A stretch of DNA of 64,000 nt from a bacterium (GCA_016125155.1 WGMI01000015.1:1-64000); one strand, 5' to 3'; numbered from the stretch's first letter, positions 29,629 to 38,954 are shown. Notes: a model not told the origin generated them from the sequence alone. Numbers and translations are program-made.

Positions 29629-30933
29629 TTAGGGAACCCACAATCGGATCACCCGGGGGTTGCCGTTGTCGTCGGTTGCGACCAAGAACGCCAATCCGAC
29701 TCCGGGGGGCAATGCGCATTCGAGGTTGTCGCAGTGCAGCGGAAGCGGGCGTCCCAAGCGATCAAAGACCTCAATAGGTTGGTCGGCCTCGATCCCTTCG
29801 AGCCGAAAGCGCCCTTCTACCGCGGGGTTGGGAAGGGCTCTAACGCTGACCCGACCGGCTTCCTGCACGCCGATTCCGCATTCGAGCGCGTTGAGGTAGT
29901 TCCACAGTTCGGTATCAAAAGAAGAAAGCGCCCATAAGCTCTGCCCGGCCGATTCGCCCATGCGCACCACCACCCAGTTGCGGCTGGGGACCACATAGAT
30001 TTTCTGGTCGTTTTTTCCGAGGGCGGCGATGAGGTCTACTGGGGCCGAAGGGATCAACGGGCCGTTGAACACCCATTGGGTTTGAGGCAGCATATGGGTC
30101 CCTTGGCCGTTGAGCCACCACAAATACCCGTAGCTCGGATTGAGGGTTTGAGACGGATGCGTCATGTCGTAGAAATAGGCCGAATCGGGAAATATGGTTT
30201 GGCCGTTCCACTCCCCTTGGGAGGCGATGAGCAATCCAAACCGAGCCATATCGCGCAATCGGCTCACATAGACTTTGTTGAATCCGGAGGGGGCATAAAA
30301 ACCGCCCATTCCAATCGGTGTTTTGATCCGGGTGTGAAGAAAGGCGTCGAATCCGAGGCCCGAGGCGCTTTCGACGGCGGTTTGAAGCAGGGTATAGGGG
30401 GCGTTGTGGTAGGCCCAACGGGTTCCGGGTGCGGCTTTATACACCAGGCAAGAAGGCACGGTGCAGTCCGGATCGAAGGCCCCGTCGTCGAGGCCAGTGG
30501 TCATGCGGAGCTGGTCGATGATTTGTATCTGCCGCTCCTGGGCCGGTGTCAGGCTGGTCCACCCGGCGCCCAGAAAGCGCGAACTGCTGTCGGAAAGCTG
30601 GAGCAACCCTTCGTGTTGGGCAAACCCGACTCCGATGGCGGTCAGGGTTTTTCCCGCCGAGGCCCAATACCACAGACTGTCTTGGGCAAACGCACCGTAG
30701 TAGCGTTCGTGCGCCATCTTTCCGTTGACCAAAATCGCGAAGCCTTTGGTGCCTTTGCGCTCCAAAAAAGCGTCGAGGCTGTCGATGCGCTCGGTGCACC
30801 ACCCCAACGAATCCGATGAGACCGACGCCCAGACATTGCCGGAAAGCGGGGGAAAGTAGGTGGTTTGAGCCCGGACGAATGCGAGGGGTGTCCAGAGCAT
30901 CAACCCCCAAACGCCGAGAACGAGGCGGTGCAT
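29629..30933 (-). CDS. Secreted serine hydrolase of the beta-lactamase/DD-peptidase fold with a sorting-like tail
   Basis: A 434-residue exported protein with a signal peptide (MHRLVLGVWGLMLWTPLAFV). It has the class C beta-lactamase-type fold: nucleophile S-x-x-K in WASAGKTLTAIG (about residue 92) and Y-x-N in WAYHNAPYTLL (about 175). The last 75 residues (VRALPNPAVEGRFRLEG, VFDRLGRPLPL) resemble a type A T9SS sorting domain but are divergent at the very end. The substrate is unknown; such proteins include esterases, D-peptidases and peptidases. The K-T-G box is not clear. Confidence 0.85.
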   Translation of the reverse strand: MHRLVLGVWGLMLWTPLAFVRAQTTYFPPLSGNVWASVSSDSLGWCTERIDSLDAFLERKGTKGFAILVNGKMAHERYYGAFAQDSLWYWASAGKTLTAIGVGFAQHEGLLQLSDSSSRFLGAGWTSLTPAQERQIQIIDQLRMTTGLDDGAFDPDCTVPSCLVYKAAPGTRWAYHNAPYTLLQTAVESASGLGFDAFLHTRIKTPIGMGGFYAPSGFNKVYVSRLRDMARFGLLIASQGEWNGQTIFPDSAYFYDMTHPSQTLNPSYGYLWWLNGQGTHMLPQTQWVFNGPLIPSAPVDLIAALGKNDQKIYVVPSRNWVVVRMGESAGQSLWALSSFDTELWNYLNALECGIGVQEAGRVSVRALPNPAVEGRFRLEGIEADQPIEVFDRLGRPLPLHCDNLECALPPGVGLAFLVATDDNGNPRVIRLWVP

Positions 30934-31008
30934 TGAGCGCGGTTTTGAAGGGTAGACGAAAAAGGACGCTACGGGTTTAACCGCCTTGTTGAAAGCAAGC
31001 CTCGGCCA

Positions 31009-33240
31009 TCAGGATTTCGGTCGCTTGTCAAAATCGGCATAGACCCGATACAAGCGCACAGACACAGCCGCAATATCCTTGGCTTCGAGGAGCATAGAAC
31101 TCGCCAATTGGGCCGATCGCTTGTTGAGGTCTTTGTTCGAAGATTCGGAAAGGATGTCGTCGAGCTCTTTGTTGATGAGTTCCAGCACTTTCCTCTTTTC
31201 CTCTCGGAACTCGGCAAAGTGCCCGTATCGATTGGACCGCAGCGCATCCGAAATCCGCTTGAGCAATCCGCAGAGTTCGTCTTCTACTTTCCGCAGGTCC
31301 TTGACCAAGGGCTTGCTCGGTGGTGCATGGTGGTTCAACAGGTGGGTAGCGCATTCCTGCGTTAAGAAGTAGGACGATTGGGCGATGTCTTGGAGCAAGT
31401 CTTGCAAGAGCAAGTACACCCGACTTCCCTCTACATCTGCCTTGCTCATGCGCCTCACCTGGGTCAAGGCGCGCATCTGGCGCTTTCGGCTCAGCTCCCG
31501 CAACTTATCGAGTTCGGCCTTGGCCTGCAGGACCTTGCCCGCATTGCCGTCGGAGAGTTCTTCGATGCTAACAGAAAAGGCTTTGCGAACGGAATCAAGG
31601 CTTTCGAGGCACTGCTCCTTGCTCCGCGCCACAACGTCGCTGAGCTCGAGATCGTGGATTTTGAGCACCTCTAATTCGGCCTGAAGTTGTCGTTCCTTTT
31701 TCGCAAAGCTCAGATGACTTTTGACCAAGGTGAATAGAGCCAGAGCGAACAACGTCACGATGGCCCAGAATCCGAGTTTGTACATCAACGTCGCCATCAA
31801 CGCTGCTGTAATCAGGGCGAGAAAGGCCGTGACGAACCAACCCAAAATGACGTTCAGCACCCCGGCTACCCGAAACACAGCGCTTTCCCTTCCCCAGGCA
31901 CGGTCAGCCAAAGAGCTGCCCATGGCCACCATAAACGTAACGTAAGTGGTCGACAAAGGCAGTTTGAGTGAGGTGCCGTAGGCAATCAAAAAGGCTGCTG
32001 TGATCAGGTTGATCGAAGCCCGAATCAGGTCAAAGGCCACATCGTTTTCAGGTGTTTCTTCCGAGGAAACTTTTTCGAACCGCTTGTCGAGATTGCGTTG
32101 GAAGCGCTCGGGCAACATTCCATTGATCCAACGGCCTACAGCTAAGGTGCTTCCCACCAAAGTACGGCTCACTCCGTTGGGTCTGAATTTTTCGTCACCG
32201 CTGTCTTGACGGCCCAGACTTACTTCCGTTTCGGTCACCTTCCGCGCTTTTCCGCTGAACCAAAGGGTCAGTATCATGATGGTTCCGGCCCCGAACAGCA
32301 GTCCCGTTGGGGCTTTCATTTTTTGGGATAAAAAGCCGATATCGAAGGCTTCCGCAGACAATCCGCTTTCGATCCATTTTCCATAGGTCTGGATCCCCGT
32401 AATGGGCACCCCGATAAAGTTGACCAAGTCGTTGCCCGCAAAGGCCATGGCCAGTGCAAACGTCCCTCCCAACACCACAAACTTGAGTGGATTGAGTCCA
32501 AAGCCCCGTCTCAGCACTTCGGCCACCACTGAAAAAATGACAAAAATTCCGAACAGGATCATCAGGGTATTTCGGTCCAACCAAGCCGTGAATTCTTCAC
32601 TGAGCAATTGGCTGCCATGCAGCCCTTCAATGAGGACAAAATAGAAAATGGAGCACAAGGCCAGTCCCGAAAAGAGCGCCCCGAATCGCGGCAGAAACCG
32701 ATCGACATCGAAGGTGAACAGCAACCGGGCCAGAAATTGCACCGCCGTACCCAGCGTAAAAGCGATTCCAACCGAGGTGAATATGCCCGACACAATCCGC
32801 AGCGCGCTTTGAACATTGATGTATTCGGAAAGCAAATGCCCCTGAGCCGGGCCGAGCAGAAGCCCTAAGGCCAAGGCGGCCCCGAGCAATTCAAACACCA
32901 GAGAAACCGTCGTAGAAGTGGGCAAAGCCAACGTATTGAACAAATCGAGCAACAGAATATCGGTAATCATGACGGCGACAAACACCACCATGATTTCTTC
33001 GAGCCCGAACATCTGAGGATAAAAGACCCCTTTTCGGGCCACTTCCATCATGCCACTCGAGAATCCGGCCCCCAGTAGAATGCCTGCGCTGGCCACCATC
33101 ATAATCGTGTTTCGGCTGGCCACTTTGGAGCCGATGGCCGAATTCAAGAAGTTGACGGCATCATTGCTGACCCCAACAATAAGGTCTACAATGGCCAGAA
33201 CGCTGAGAATGATAACTATCCAAAGAAAATGAGAGTCCAT
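31009..33240 (-). CDS. PiT-family inorganic phosphate transporter with a long C-terminal cytosolic domain
   Basis: A 743-residue inner-membrane permease. The PHO-4 repeat signatures are GVSNDAVNFLNSAIGSKVASR-like at the N-terminus (with NDAVNF) and FAGNDLVNFIGVPI near residue 270. About ten or eleven transmembrane segments lie in total, with LSTTYVTFMVAMGSSLADRAWG in the second half. The last 230 residues are charged and helical (KKERQLQAELEVLKIHDLEL) and look PhoU-like, a plausible fusion to a regulatory helical-bundle domain. It takes up phosphate by ion symport. It is longer than bacterial PitA (about 500) because of that tail. It is divergent from the M48 gene, with 178 bp between starts. 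Confidence 0.9.
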   Translation of the reverse strand: MDSHFLWIVIILSVLAIVDLIVGVSNDAVNFLNSAIGSKVASRNTIMMVASAGILLGAGFSSGMMEVARKGVFYPQMFGLEEIMVVFVAVMITDILLLDLFNTLALPTSTTVSLVFELLGAALALGLLLGPAQGHLLSEYINVQSALRIVSGIFTSVGIAFTLGTAVQFLARLLFTFDVDRFLPRFGALFSGLALCSIFYFVLIEGLHGSQLLSEEFTAWLDRNTLMILFGIFVIFSVVAEVLRRGFGLNPLKFVVLGGTFALAMAFAGNDLVNFIGVPITGIQTYGKWIESGLSAEAFDIGFLSQKMKAPTGLLFGAGTIMILTLWFSGKARKVTETEVSLGRQDSGDEKFRPNGVSRTLVGSTLAVGRWINGMLPERFQRNLDKRFEKVSSEETPENDVAFDLIRASINLITAAFLIAYGTSLKLPLSTTYVTFMVAMGSSLADRAWGRESAVFRVAGVLNVILGWFVTAFLALITAALMATLMYKLGFWAIVTLFALALFTLVKSHLSFAKKERQLQAELEVLKIHDLELSDVVARSKEQCLESLDSVRKAFSVSIEELSDGNAGKVLQAKAELDKLRELSRKRQMRALTQVRRMSKADVEGSRVYLLLQDLLQDIAQSSYFLTQECATHLLNHHAPPSKPLVKDLRKVEDELCGLLKRISDALRSNRYGHFAEFREEKRKVLELINKELDDILSESSNKDLNKRSAQLASSMLLEAKDIAAVSVRLYRVYADFDKRPKS

Positions 33241-33418
33241 TGGGCCGCTTTGTTTCGTCGAGATGGGAAAGGATCGATTCGCAGAAGTGTCCCTTTTGGG
33301 AAGCGCTCGAAATTAAGGAAACCCTTTAGGAGAGACTCCGTTTTTTTTACCTTCTTTGAGCCCATTGGAGCGGGAAATTGTTTGACTTTCGGGTGAAGTA
33401 TTTTGGAAAAAAGGAGAT

Positions 33419-34513
33419 ATGCATCCACCGAAATCAACTGAGGCGGAATACGTCGATGGGCTGAGCGGAGCAGGCGTCAAGGTCGCAGTAGCATGGAATG
33501 ACCAAATTCCGGGGCTCGTGTGGACCTTGCCGGGCGGGGCGGCCAAGCGCTGGCCATTGCCGTATTTGCGGGTGGAAACCAAGGGGAAGGATTGCTTCGT
33601 TGCCATGGAATTCGCTCCGGGTGAATCGCTGAAGGTGTCCAGCGATTGGGCCGTTTTTTTGAAGGAACAGCGCAGGGGGGTCGCCAGCCGAGGGCTGCTC
33701 GAATACCTCAAACGCGATGGCTGGGGACCTCGGTTGATCTACCTCACAGGATTTTCCGCCTTGTGCATCGGAGCCTATCTGCTGTTGTTGCCGGTTGTAG
33801 CCGATGCGATGGTAGAACGGGTACCCCAGTCCATCGACGACCAATTAGGGAAAGAGTTTTTCGAGGGTTTTGTCGTTGAACATCCGGTGCATCCCGGAGC
33901 CAGCCAGGCGTTGACAGATTTTGCTGGTGCCCTCGGATTGGGTTCTTCTCAGTGGAAGTGGTATGTGGTCGACGAGCCCGTCATGAACGCATTCGCCTTG
34001 CCCGATGGGTCCATCGTGGTCTATTCGGGTTTGCTCGAACAACTCGAGCATTCTTCGGAATTGGCGGGATTGCTCGGGCATGAAACCGCCCATGTAAAAC
34101 GGCGCCACGCAATGCGCATGCTCGCCCGAAGGGGGTTGGGTTCGGCGGTGGTGGGTTCGCTCTTTGGAGGGGGCATAGCGGGCAGTTTGGCGCAACAAGC
34201 CGAGGCGCTGGGGGGATTGTCGTATTCCCGCCGTTTTGAGCTCGAGTCCGACAGAGAGGCGCAGGAGTTGTTGTTGGACAAAGGGCTCGATGCCCGGGGT
34301 ATGGTTCGCTTGCTCGAGCGCTTGGAGGAGGCCACCGAGGGGAACTTCGCGCCCGGTGAACTCTTTTCTACGCATCCGCACCCCAATGCCCGGATTGAAG
34401 CGCTCCGGGAAGGGACGGCCTCGAACGCTCAGACACCCGTGCGCGACGAAGAATTGGAGCGGAAATGGGCCGCTTTGCGTTTCACCTTCGCGACTAGGAC
34501 GGCTGCCCCATGA
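33419..34513 (+). CDS. Membrane-anchored M48 family metallopeptidase
   Basis: A 364-residue protein. It has an N-terminal cytosolic PH-like domain of about 100 residues and a transmembrane helix near 115-135 (LIYLTGFSALCIGAYLLLL). The M48 protease domain has the zinc motif LLGHETAHVKRRHAMRM at about residue 220 and the third ligand in FELESDREAQELLLDKG near 277. THPHPNARIEALR comes near the C-terminus. Such proteases degrade misfolded membrane proteins. The start is ATG 33419 behind a clear AAGGAG, unusual for this phylum. Its stop overlaps the tag ATG by 4 nt. Confidence 0.9.
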   Translation: MHPPKSTEAEYVDGLSGAGVKVAVAWNDQIPGLVWTLPGGAAKRWPLPYLRVETKGKDCFVAMEFAPGESLKVSSDWAVFLKEQRRGVASRGLLEYLKRDGWGPRLIYLTGFSALCIGAYLLLLPVVADAMVERVPQSIDDQLGKEFFEGFVVEHPVHPGASQALTDFAGALGLGSSQWKWYVVDEPVMNAFALPDGSIVVYSGLLEQLEHSSELAGLLGHETAHVKRRHAMRMLARRGLGSAVVGSLFGGGIAGSLAQQAEALGGLSYSRRFELESDREAQELLLDKGLDARGMVRLLERLEEATEGNFAPGELFSTHPHPNARIEALREGTASNAQTPVRDEELERKWAALRFTFATRTAAP

Positions 34514-35169
34514 CCCCAAGACCGGATTTCGTAGTTGGCCCGCTCGACACCCACCGGCGCTGTGCCTGGTGTGGAACGAATCCGCTGTATCAGCGCTACC
34601 ACGACGAAGAATGGGGGCGCAAGGATTTTTCCGACGCCCGAATGTTCGAGTTTTTGTTGCTTGAAACCTTCCAGGCGGGTTTGAGTTGGTGGACCATTTT
34701 GCGCAAGCGGGAGGCCTTTCGAACGGCGTTTGCCCAATTCGATGCCCAGACCGTGGCCGCGATGAGCGATGAGGCGCTCGACGATTTGATGCACAATGCT
34801 GAGATTGTCCGCAACAGAGCCAAAATTCGCGCGGCCCGGAGCAATGCCCGGGCTTTTCTGTCACTGTGCGGGGAATGGGGCAGCTTCAAAACCTACCTCG
34901 ACTCCTTCGAGCCAGACCCACCCCGTGCAGAACCTTGGCGCACTTTGGGACAAATTCCGGCCCAGACCGCGTTCAGTGATCGAATCTCGGCCGATTTAAA
35001 GAAACGCGGATTTCGGTTTACCGGCTCTACCGTCCTCTACGCCCATTTACAGGCCTGTGGTTACGTCAACGACCACTTGGAAGATTGTTGGGTATACGCC
35101 GATTGCGCAACCGGATACCCTGTGGGCTCTGTCGTTAGTGCGCGGGCTTCCCGCTCCGAAACTCCTTGA
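34510..35169 (+). CDS. tag: DNA-3-methyladenine glycosylase I
   Basis: A 219-residue base-excision repair enzyme that removes 3-methyladenine. The zinc-snap ligands are visible: a cysteine in RRCAWCG and the histidine in YHDEEWG near the N-terminus, plus H and C in NDHLEDCW near residue 195. The glycosylase helix pattern FEFLLLETFQAGLSW and the substrate-site region IVRNRAKIRAA are also present. The start overlaps the M48 stop (ATGA). The end runs 35 bp into the convergent tsaB gene. Confidence 0.95.
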   Translation: MTPRPDFVVGPLDTHRRCAWCGTNPLYQRYHDEEWGRKDFSDARMFEFLLLETFQAGLSWWTILRKREAFRTAFAQFDAQTVAAMSDEALDDLMHNAEIVRNRAKIRAARSNARAFLSLCGEWGSFKTYLDSFEPDPPRAEPWRTLGQIPAQTAFSDRISADLKKRGFRFTGSTVLYAHLQACGYVNDHLEDCWVYADCATGYPVGSVVSARASRSETP

Positions 35170-35824
35170 GGTATTCGGGGTCGGCTGTGGTCAGATCGGC
35201 AAAGGCGTTGTCCGTCCACGCTTTCTGAATCAATCGCCCTGCGGAACGGGCCGAGGGCAACGGGCCGTCCAGGACTTCAAAACCCAGGGGTTCGAGCAGG
35301 GAGCGCGCTTTGAACGACCCATCGCCGAAGCAGCGACCGACGGGATGGGGTAGTTCTTCTTCGAGAATCATCGGACGGTCGGCGTAAAGCCTCTGACCGA
35401 GCGCATCGAAACCGGCGGTGTAGACCTCCATCCGCCGGGCATCGATCATGGGGTAGTAGTGGGTAGCGGGTTTTTGTCTCAGTTGGGATTCTCGTTCCCA
35501 CTGGGTGTGGAGCAAAATCTCGAGACTCGACAAAGGCAGAAGCGGAATACCGAGGGCAAAACACAGCCCTTTGGCCGCCGAAAGCCCAATCCGCAAACCA
35601 GTGTACGAGCCGGGCCCCATTCCGACGGCTATCGCCTTGAGCTTTGCATAGGGGCAATGGACCGAGCCGAGCACTTCGTCGATTAAAGGATGCAGCCGAT
35701 CGCTGTGGACCAGGGGCAAAGGGGCTTCCTCTAGGCCAAACAAACAGCGATCGTCTTCAAACAAGGCGACCGAGCAGTTGCGTGTAGAGGTTTCGAGGCA
35801 CAAAATCCGCGGACCTACCCCCAT
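35135..35824 (-). CDS. tsaB: tRNA threonylcarbamoyladenosine biosynthesis protein TsaB
   Basis: A 229-residue member of the ASKHA fold. TsaB is the non-catalytic dimerisation partner of TsaD in making t6A at position 37 of ANN-decoding tRNAs. It starts VGPRILCLETSTRNCSVALF and has LIDEVLGSVHCPYAKLKAI, then the signature VGMGPGSYTGLRIGLSAAKGL near residue 70 and YYPMIDARRMEVYTA near 125. It is the last gene of the minus-strand block that holds the adaptor and TolC genes; it starts 4 nt after the adaptor stop. Its 3' end overlaps tag by 35 bp. Confidence 0.94.
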   Translation of the reverse strand: MGVGPRILCLETSTRNCSVALFEDDRCLFGLEEAPLPLVHSDRLHPLIDEVLGSVHCPYAKLKAIAVGMGPGSYTGLRIGLSAAKGLCFALGIPLLPLSSLEILLHTQWERESQLRQKPATHYYPMIDARRMEVYTAGFDALGQRLYADRPMILEEELPHPVGRCFGDGSFKARSLLEPLGFEVLDGPLPSARSAGRLIQKAWTDNAFADLTTADPEYLKEFRSGKPAH

Positions 35825-35828
35825 GCGA

Positions 35829-37193
35829 TCAGGGAGCCTTGTCCTTGGATTCGGGCTTTTTGCCCTTGGGACTCTTTACCGTTTCCCCGTTTTTGAGCAA
35901 TTTGTTGACCGTGGCGTATGGGCCTACAATGACCGGCGCTCCTTCGTCCAGGCCCTCGAGGATTTCGATGTAGCGCTCGTTTTGTATGCCCGTTTTGACC
36001 ACCTTCAACTGGGCACGATCACCTACTTGCACAAACACCACTTCGAAGTTGTCGGATTCGTTTTGAACGGTTTGAGTTTCGGTCTCACCGCCCTCGTTAT
36101 CCGAGGGTTCGGACTCTGCTTTGGGGCCCCGAGATTTGGTCTTTGACCCAGATCGCTTCGTTCCAGCCACCGAACTGGTGTCAGACCTCAAAACCACGGC
36201 TTGTACCGGGACGGCCAATGCCTTTTTCTTGACCTCGGTTCGGATGTCTACCGAGGCCGTCATGCCCGGGCGGAAGGGGGCGTCGGTGCCTGTAGAATTC
36301 TTGAGCAGATGTTGGTACGATTCGGGCAAGATTCGAACCCGAACCTCAAAATTGGTCACTTGGTCTACCCCGCTTCCCGCGAGCTTGGCCGAGTTGGCAA
36401 TTTCGGTCACCACCCCTTTGAACACCTGCCCCGTATAGGCGTCGACTTCGATGTCTGCCGTATCGCCCAAAGACACCCGCACAATGTCGTTCTCATTGAC
36501 TTCGACCAAAACCTCCATATTGCTGAGGTTGGAAATGCGCAGCAGCTCGGTTCCGGCCATTTGGGCGGTGCCCACCACGCGTTCGCCGGCTTCGACGTTG
36601 AGCATCGAAATGGTCCCGCCTACCGGGGCATACAACGTGGTGCGGTACAGGTTGTCCCGGGCTTGTTTGAGCGAGGCCTGGGCGTTTTGATAGCGCGCCT
36701 GGGCCGCTTCTACAGCCAAACTCGACACGTCGAACAGCCGTTGGCTGGCGTCGAATTCGGCCTGAGAAATGGCGCCTTTTTTCAGGAGTTCAACATTGCG
36801 TTTGTGGTTTTTCTCCGCTTCGGTCCGTTGAGCCCGGCTCTGCTCAATATCCGATTGGGCTGCGCTTACCGATGCCTGCGCCTGATCGACCCCACTTTGG
36901 TAGATGTCTGGATTGATCCGCACCAAGAGCGTTCCTTTTTTGACAAATTGGCCTTCGACAATGGGCAATTCAATGATTTCCCCCGACACTTCCGGAGAGA
37001 GTTTTACTTCTTTTTCCGGCTGAATTTTCCCGCTTGCACTGACTTTTTCGATCAGATCGGTCCGGAGGCTGAGCTCGGTTTCCACTTCTCGTCCTTTGGC
37101 ATCGTTCCCGATCCAACCTTGTTTCCGGGCTACGATGAGCAAAACGATGAGGGCAACGCCCAGCGAAATCAAGAGAATCGAACGTCGGTTCAT
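35829..37193 (-). CDS. Efflux periplasmic adaptor (HlyD/MacA-like membrane fusion protein)
   Basis: A 454-residue protein with an N-terminal membrane anchor (LLISLGVALIVLLIVA). The barrel-sandwich/lipoyl half ends in VSGEIIELPIVEGQFVKKG. A long coiled-coil hairpin lies at about 105-195 (QAQASVSAAQSDIEQSRAQR), followed by the returning lipoyl half (LYAPVGGTISMLNVEAGERV) and the beta-barrel domain. A Ser/Glu/Lys-rich linker is at about 355-385. It bridges an inner-membrane pump and a TolC-like channel. The channel gene precedes it by 9 nt, but no pump gene adjoins. Confidence 0.92.
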   Translation of the reverse strand: MNRRSILLISLGVALIVLLIVARKQGWIGNDAKGREVETELSLRTDLIEKVSASGKIQPEKEVKLSPEVSGEIIELPIVEGQFVKKGTLLVRINPDIYQSGVDQAQASVSAAQSDIEQSRAQRTEAEKNHKRNVELLKKGAISQAEFDASQRLFDVSSLAVEAAQARYQNAQASLKQARDNLYRTTLYAPVGGTISMLNVEAGERVVGTAQMAGTELLRISNLSNMEVLVEVNENDIVRVSLGDTADIEVDAYTGQVFKGVVTEIANSAKLAGSGVDQVTNFEVRVRILPESYQHLLKNSTGTDAPFRPGMTASVDIRTEVKKKALAVPVQAVVLRSDTSSVAGTKRSGSKTKSRGPKAESEPSDNEGGETETQTVQNESDNFEVVFVQVGDRAQLKVVKTGIQNERYIEILEGLDEGAPVIVGPYATVNKLLKNGETVKSPKGKKPESKDKAP

Positions 37194-37202
37194 GGCGATC
37201 GG

Positions 37203-38630
37203 TCAGGGTTGAAGTGAACCGTTGAGGTAAAATTCGAGGGTTTTGACGCGGAAGATCCAGTCGTAGCGGGCCTGTGCCAACTGGGCCTTGGCCGAGGTAA
37301 GTCGGTTCCGGGCGTTTTCGTATTCAAAGAAGTTGATGACACCGTTTTCATACCGAACCCGGGCGTATTCGAACGACTCGGAACCCGCCTCGACGCTGCG
37401 TTCTGCGGCCTGAAAGGTCTCGTAGGCCGCAAGGGCATCGGCGTGCGCCTGTTGGATGGTCTGCCGCAGGGTGTTGCGTTCGTTGGTCAAATTGAGTTCC
37501 GCTTGAGTGCGCGAAATCTCCGCGCTTCGAATGCCGTTGCGGATTTGAAGGCCGCTGAAAATGGGGATTTGCAGATTCAGGCCGACAAATTCGTTGATGT
37601 TGTCTTCGTATTGATTCCAGAACGGTTTGACTTCTCCGGCTTCAAACGCAGCGCTCCCAAAGTTGAAGACATTCTCACCAGACTCGGTAGCACCGATCAA
37701 CGAAGGAGGAAGGTCGGTCACCGTAAAAGTGCGCACCTGATCGGAATAGTTGGTTCCGATCGAACCGATGAGCGAAAGCGTTGGCCAACCCGATCCCCGG
37801 CTTACCGATACTGCTTTGTCCGCGCTTTCGACCTGCAGTTGTCGGCTTTTGATATTGGGCTGGTTCTGCAAAGCCGATTCGTAGATCCGGTCAGGGCCGA
37901 AGGCAATAATGCCCGCATCGGGGGTAATGTCGGGAACGGGAGCCAGTTCGAGTTCTTGGGCTCGGTTCATTTGCATGGCTTGAGCGAGACGCAGTTTGCT
38001 GATATTGAGTTGATTTTTTGCCGAAACGCTGCTTTGATGATCCCGCGCCAACTGGGCTTGGTTGTCGTAGAGGTTGCCTTTGGGAAGGCTTCCGGTTTCC
38101 ACCAAATCTGCGGTGCGTTGCACCTGTACTTCGCTCAGTTTTTCTTGTTCCTCGGCAATTCGGAGAATCTCGGTGTTGAGCAACACCTGAACGTAGAGCG
38201 AGGCCACGTTGAGGGCGGTATTGTTGCGAACGTCCTCGAGTTGATAGAGTTGGGCAGCGTGGTCAATCCGGCTTTGGGCGAGCGAATGAACGTTCTGAAG
38301 CCCGTCGAACAAGGTCCATTGGGCATTGATATTCAAGCTGTTGGTCTGACGATTGTCCCGGCTGGCCAAGTTGGTTACGGGGTCGATGTTGAGACCAAAA
38401 TTCCAGCCATAACTGGCCGATCCGTTCACCGTGGGAAACAAACCAGCCACCCGTTGTTCTTGGGTATTCTCGGCCAATTCGAGTTGGAGGGCGCTTTGTT
38501 TGAGCTGGATATTGCGCTCAAGCGCGGTGTCGATGCACTCGGCAAGCGTCCATTGCCTTTGACCGTGCAATAGACTGAAATTCAGTATAAAAAACGCCAA
38601 AATGACCCGCTTCAGCCCGGGATACCTCAT
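37203..38630 (-). CDS. TolC family outer membrane protein
   Basis: A 475-residue outer-membrane channel. It has a signal segment (VILAFFILNFSLLHGQ) and two repeats of the outer membrane efflux protein fold, with long amphipathic helices. The start of repeat 1 is WTLAECIDTALERNIQLKQS near residue 27, followed by TVNGSASYGWNFGL. Repeat 2 is near 255-470, with LQVESADKAVSVSRGSGWP and ERNTLRQTIQQAHADALAAY. It forms the exit duct for the adaptor encoded 9 nt downstream. Length is normal. Confidence 0.92.
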   Translation of the reverse strand: MRYPGLKRVILAFFILNFSLLHGQRQWTLAECIDTALERNIQLKQSALQLELAENTQEQRVAGLFPTVNGSASYGWNFGLNIDPVTNLASRDNRQTNSLNINAQWTLFDGLQNVHSLAQSRIDHAAQLYQLEDVRNNTALNVASLYVQVLLNTEILRIAEEQEKLSEVQVQRTADLVETGSLPKGNLYDNQAQLARDHQSSVSAKNQLNISKLRLAQAMQMNRAQELELAPVPDITPDAGIIAFGPDRIYESALQNQPNIKSRQLQVESADKAVSVSRGSGWPTLSLIGSIGTNYSDQVRTFTVTDLPPSLIGATESGENVFNFGSAAFEAGEVKPFWNQYEDNINEFVGLNLQIPIFSGLQIRNGIRSAEISRTQAELNLTNERNTLRQTIQQAHADALAAYETFQAAERSVEAGSESFEYARVRYENGVINFFEYENARNRLTSAKAQLAQARYDWIFRVKTLEFYLNGSLQP

Positions 38631-38699
38631 CGGGAAACGATCTTCAGTAGGCCCAAAGATAACCCAAGCCCCGAGCCTTAGAGGGGTGCAGATCGTTCT

Positions 38700-38954
38700 T
38701 TAGGCTTCTGCCGCTCGTTTTGGGGATTTTTTAAGACGATGCCAAGCAATCCCAATGATTCCCATCAACAGATAGGGAAAGGCCATCAGGTAGAGGATGC
38801 CGTCGTTGAGGCCGCTGGCCCAACCCCCACCCGACTGTCGATTCGATTCGGTTACGGCCCGGCACATGGAGCACTGCGCTTCCGAGGCAAACGGAAGAGC
38901 CAAGAGTGCCGCCGCGAGCAGTATCATTGCAATTTTCGAATTGGGCTTAACCAT
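38700..38954 (-). CDS. Small membrane protein with a CxxC motif, in the cytochrome oxidase block
   Basis: An 84-residue protein. It has a signal peptide or first helix (ILLAAALLALPFASEA), directly followed by QCSMCRAVTES with a C-x2-C pair. A second hydrophobic helix follows (GILYLMAFPYLLMGIIGI), with a basic C-terminus (KKSPKRAAEA). The CxxC would lie just outside the inner membrane. Similar small proteins occur next to oxidase genes in Bacteroidota (recalled, not searched); a role in copper or heme handling is inference. The start overlaps the DUF420 stop by 8 nt, so it is translationally linked to the oxidase genes. Confidence 0.72.
   Translation of the reverse strand: MVKPNSKIAMILLAAALLALPFASEAQCSMCRAVTESNRQSGGGWASGLNDGILYLMAFPYLLMGIIGIAWHRLKKSPKRAAEA

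Noticed and set aside
37443-38573. A 376-codon plus-strand frame opposite the TolC-like gene
   Set aside because: No protein features; the minus strand has the full efflux-protein fold.
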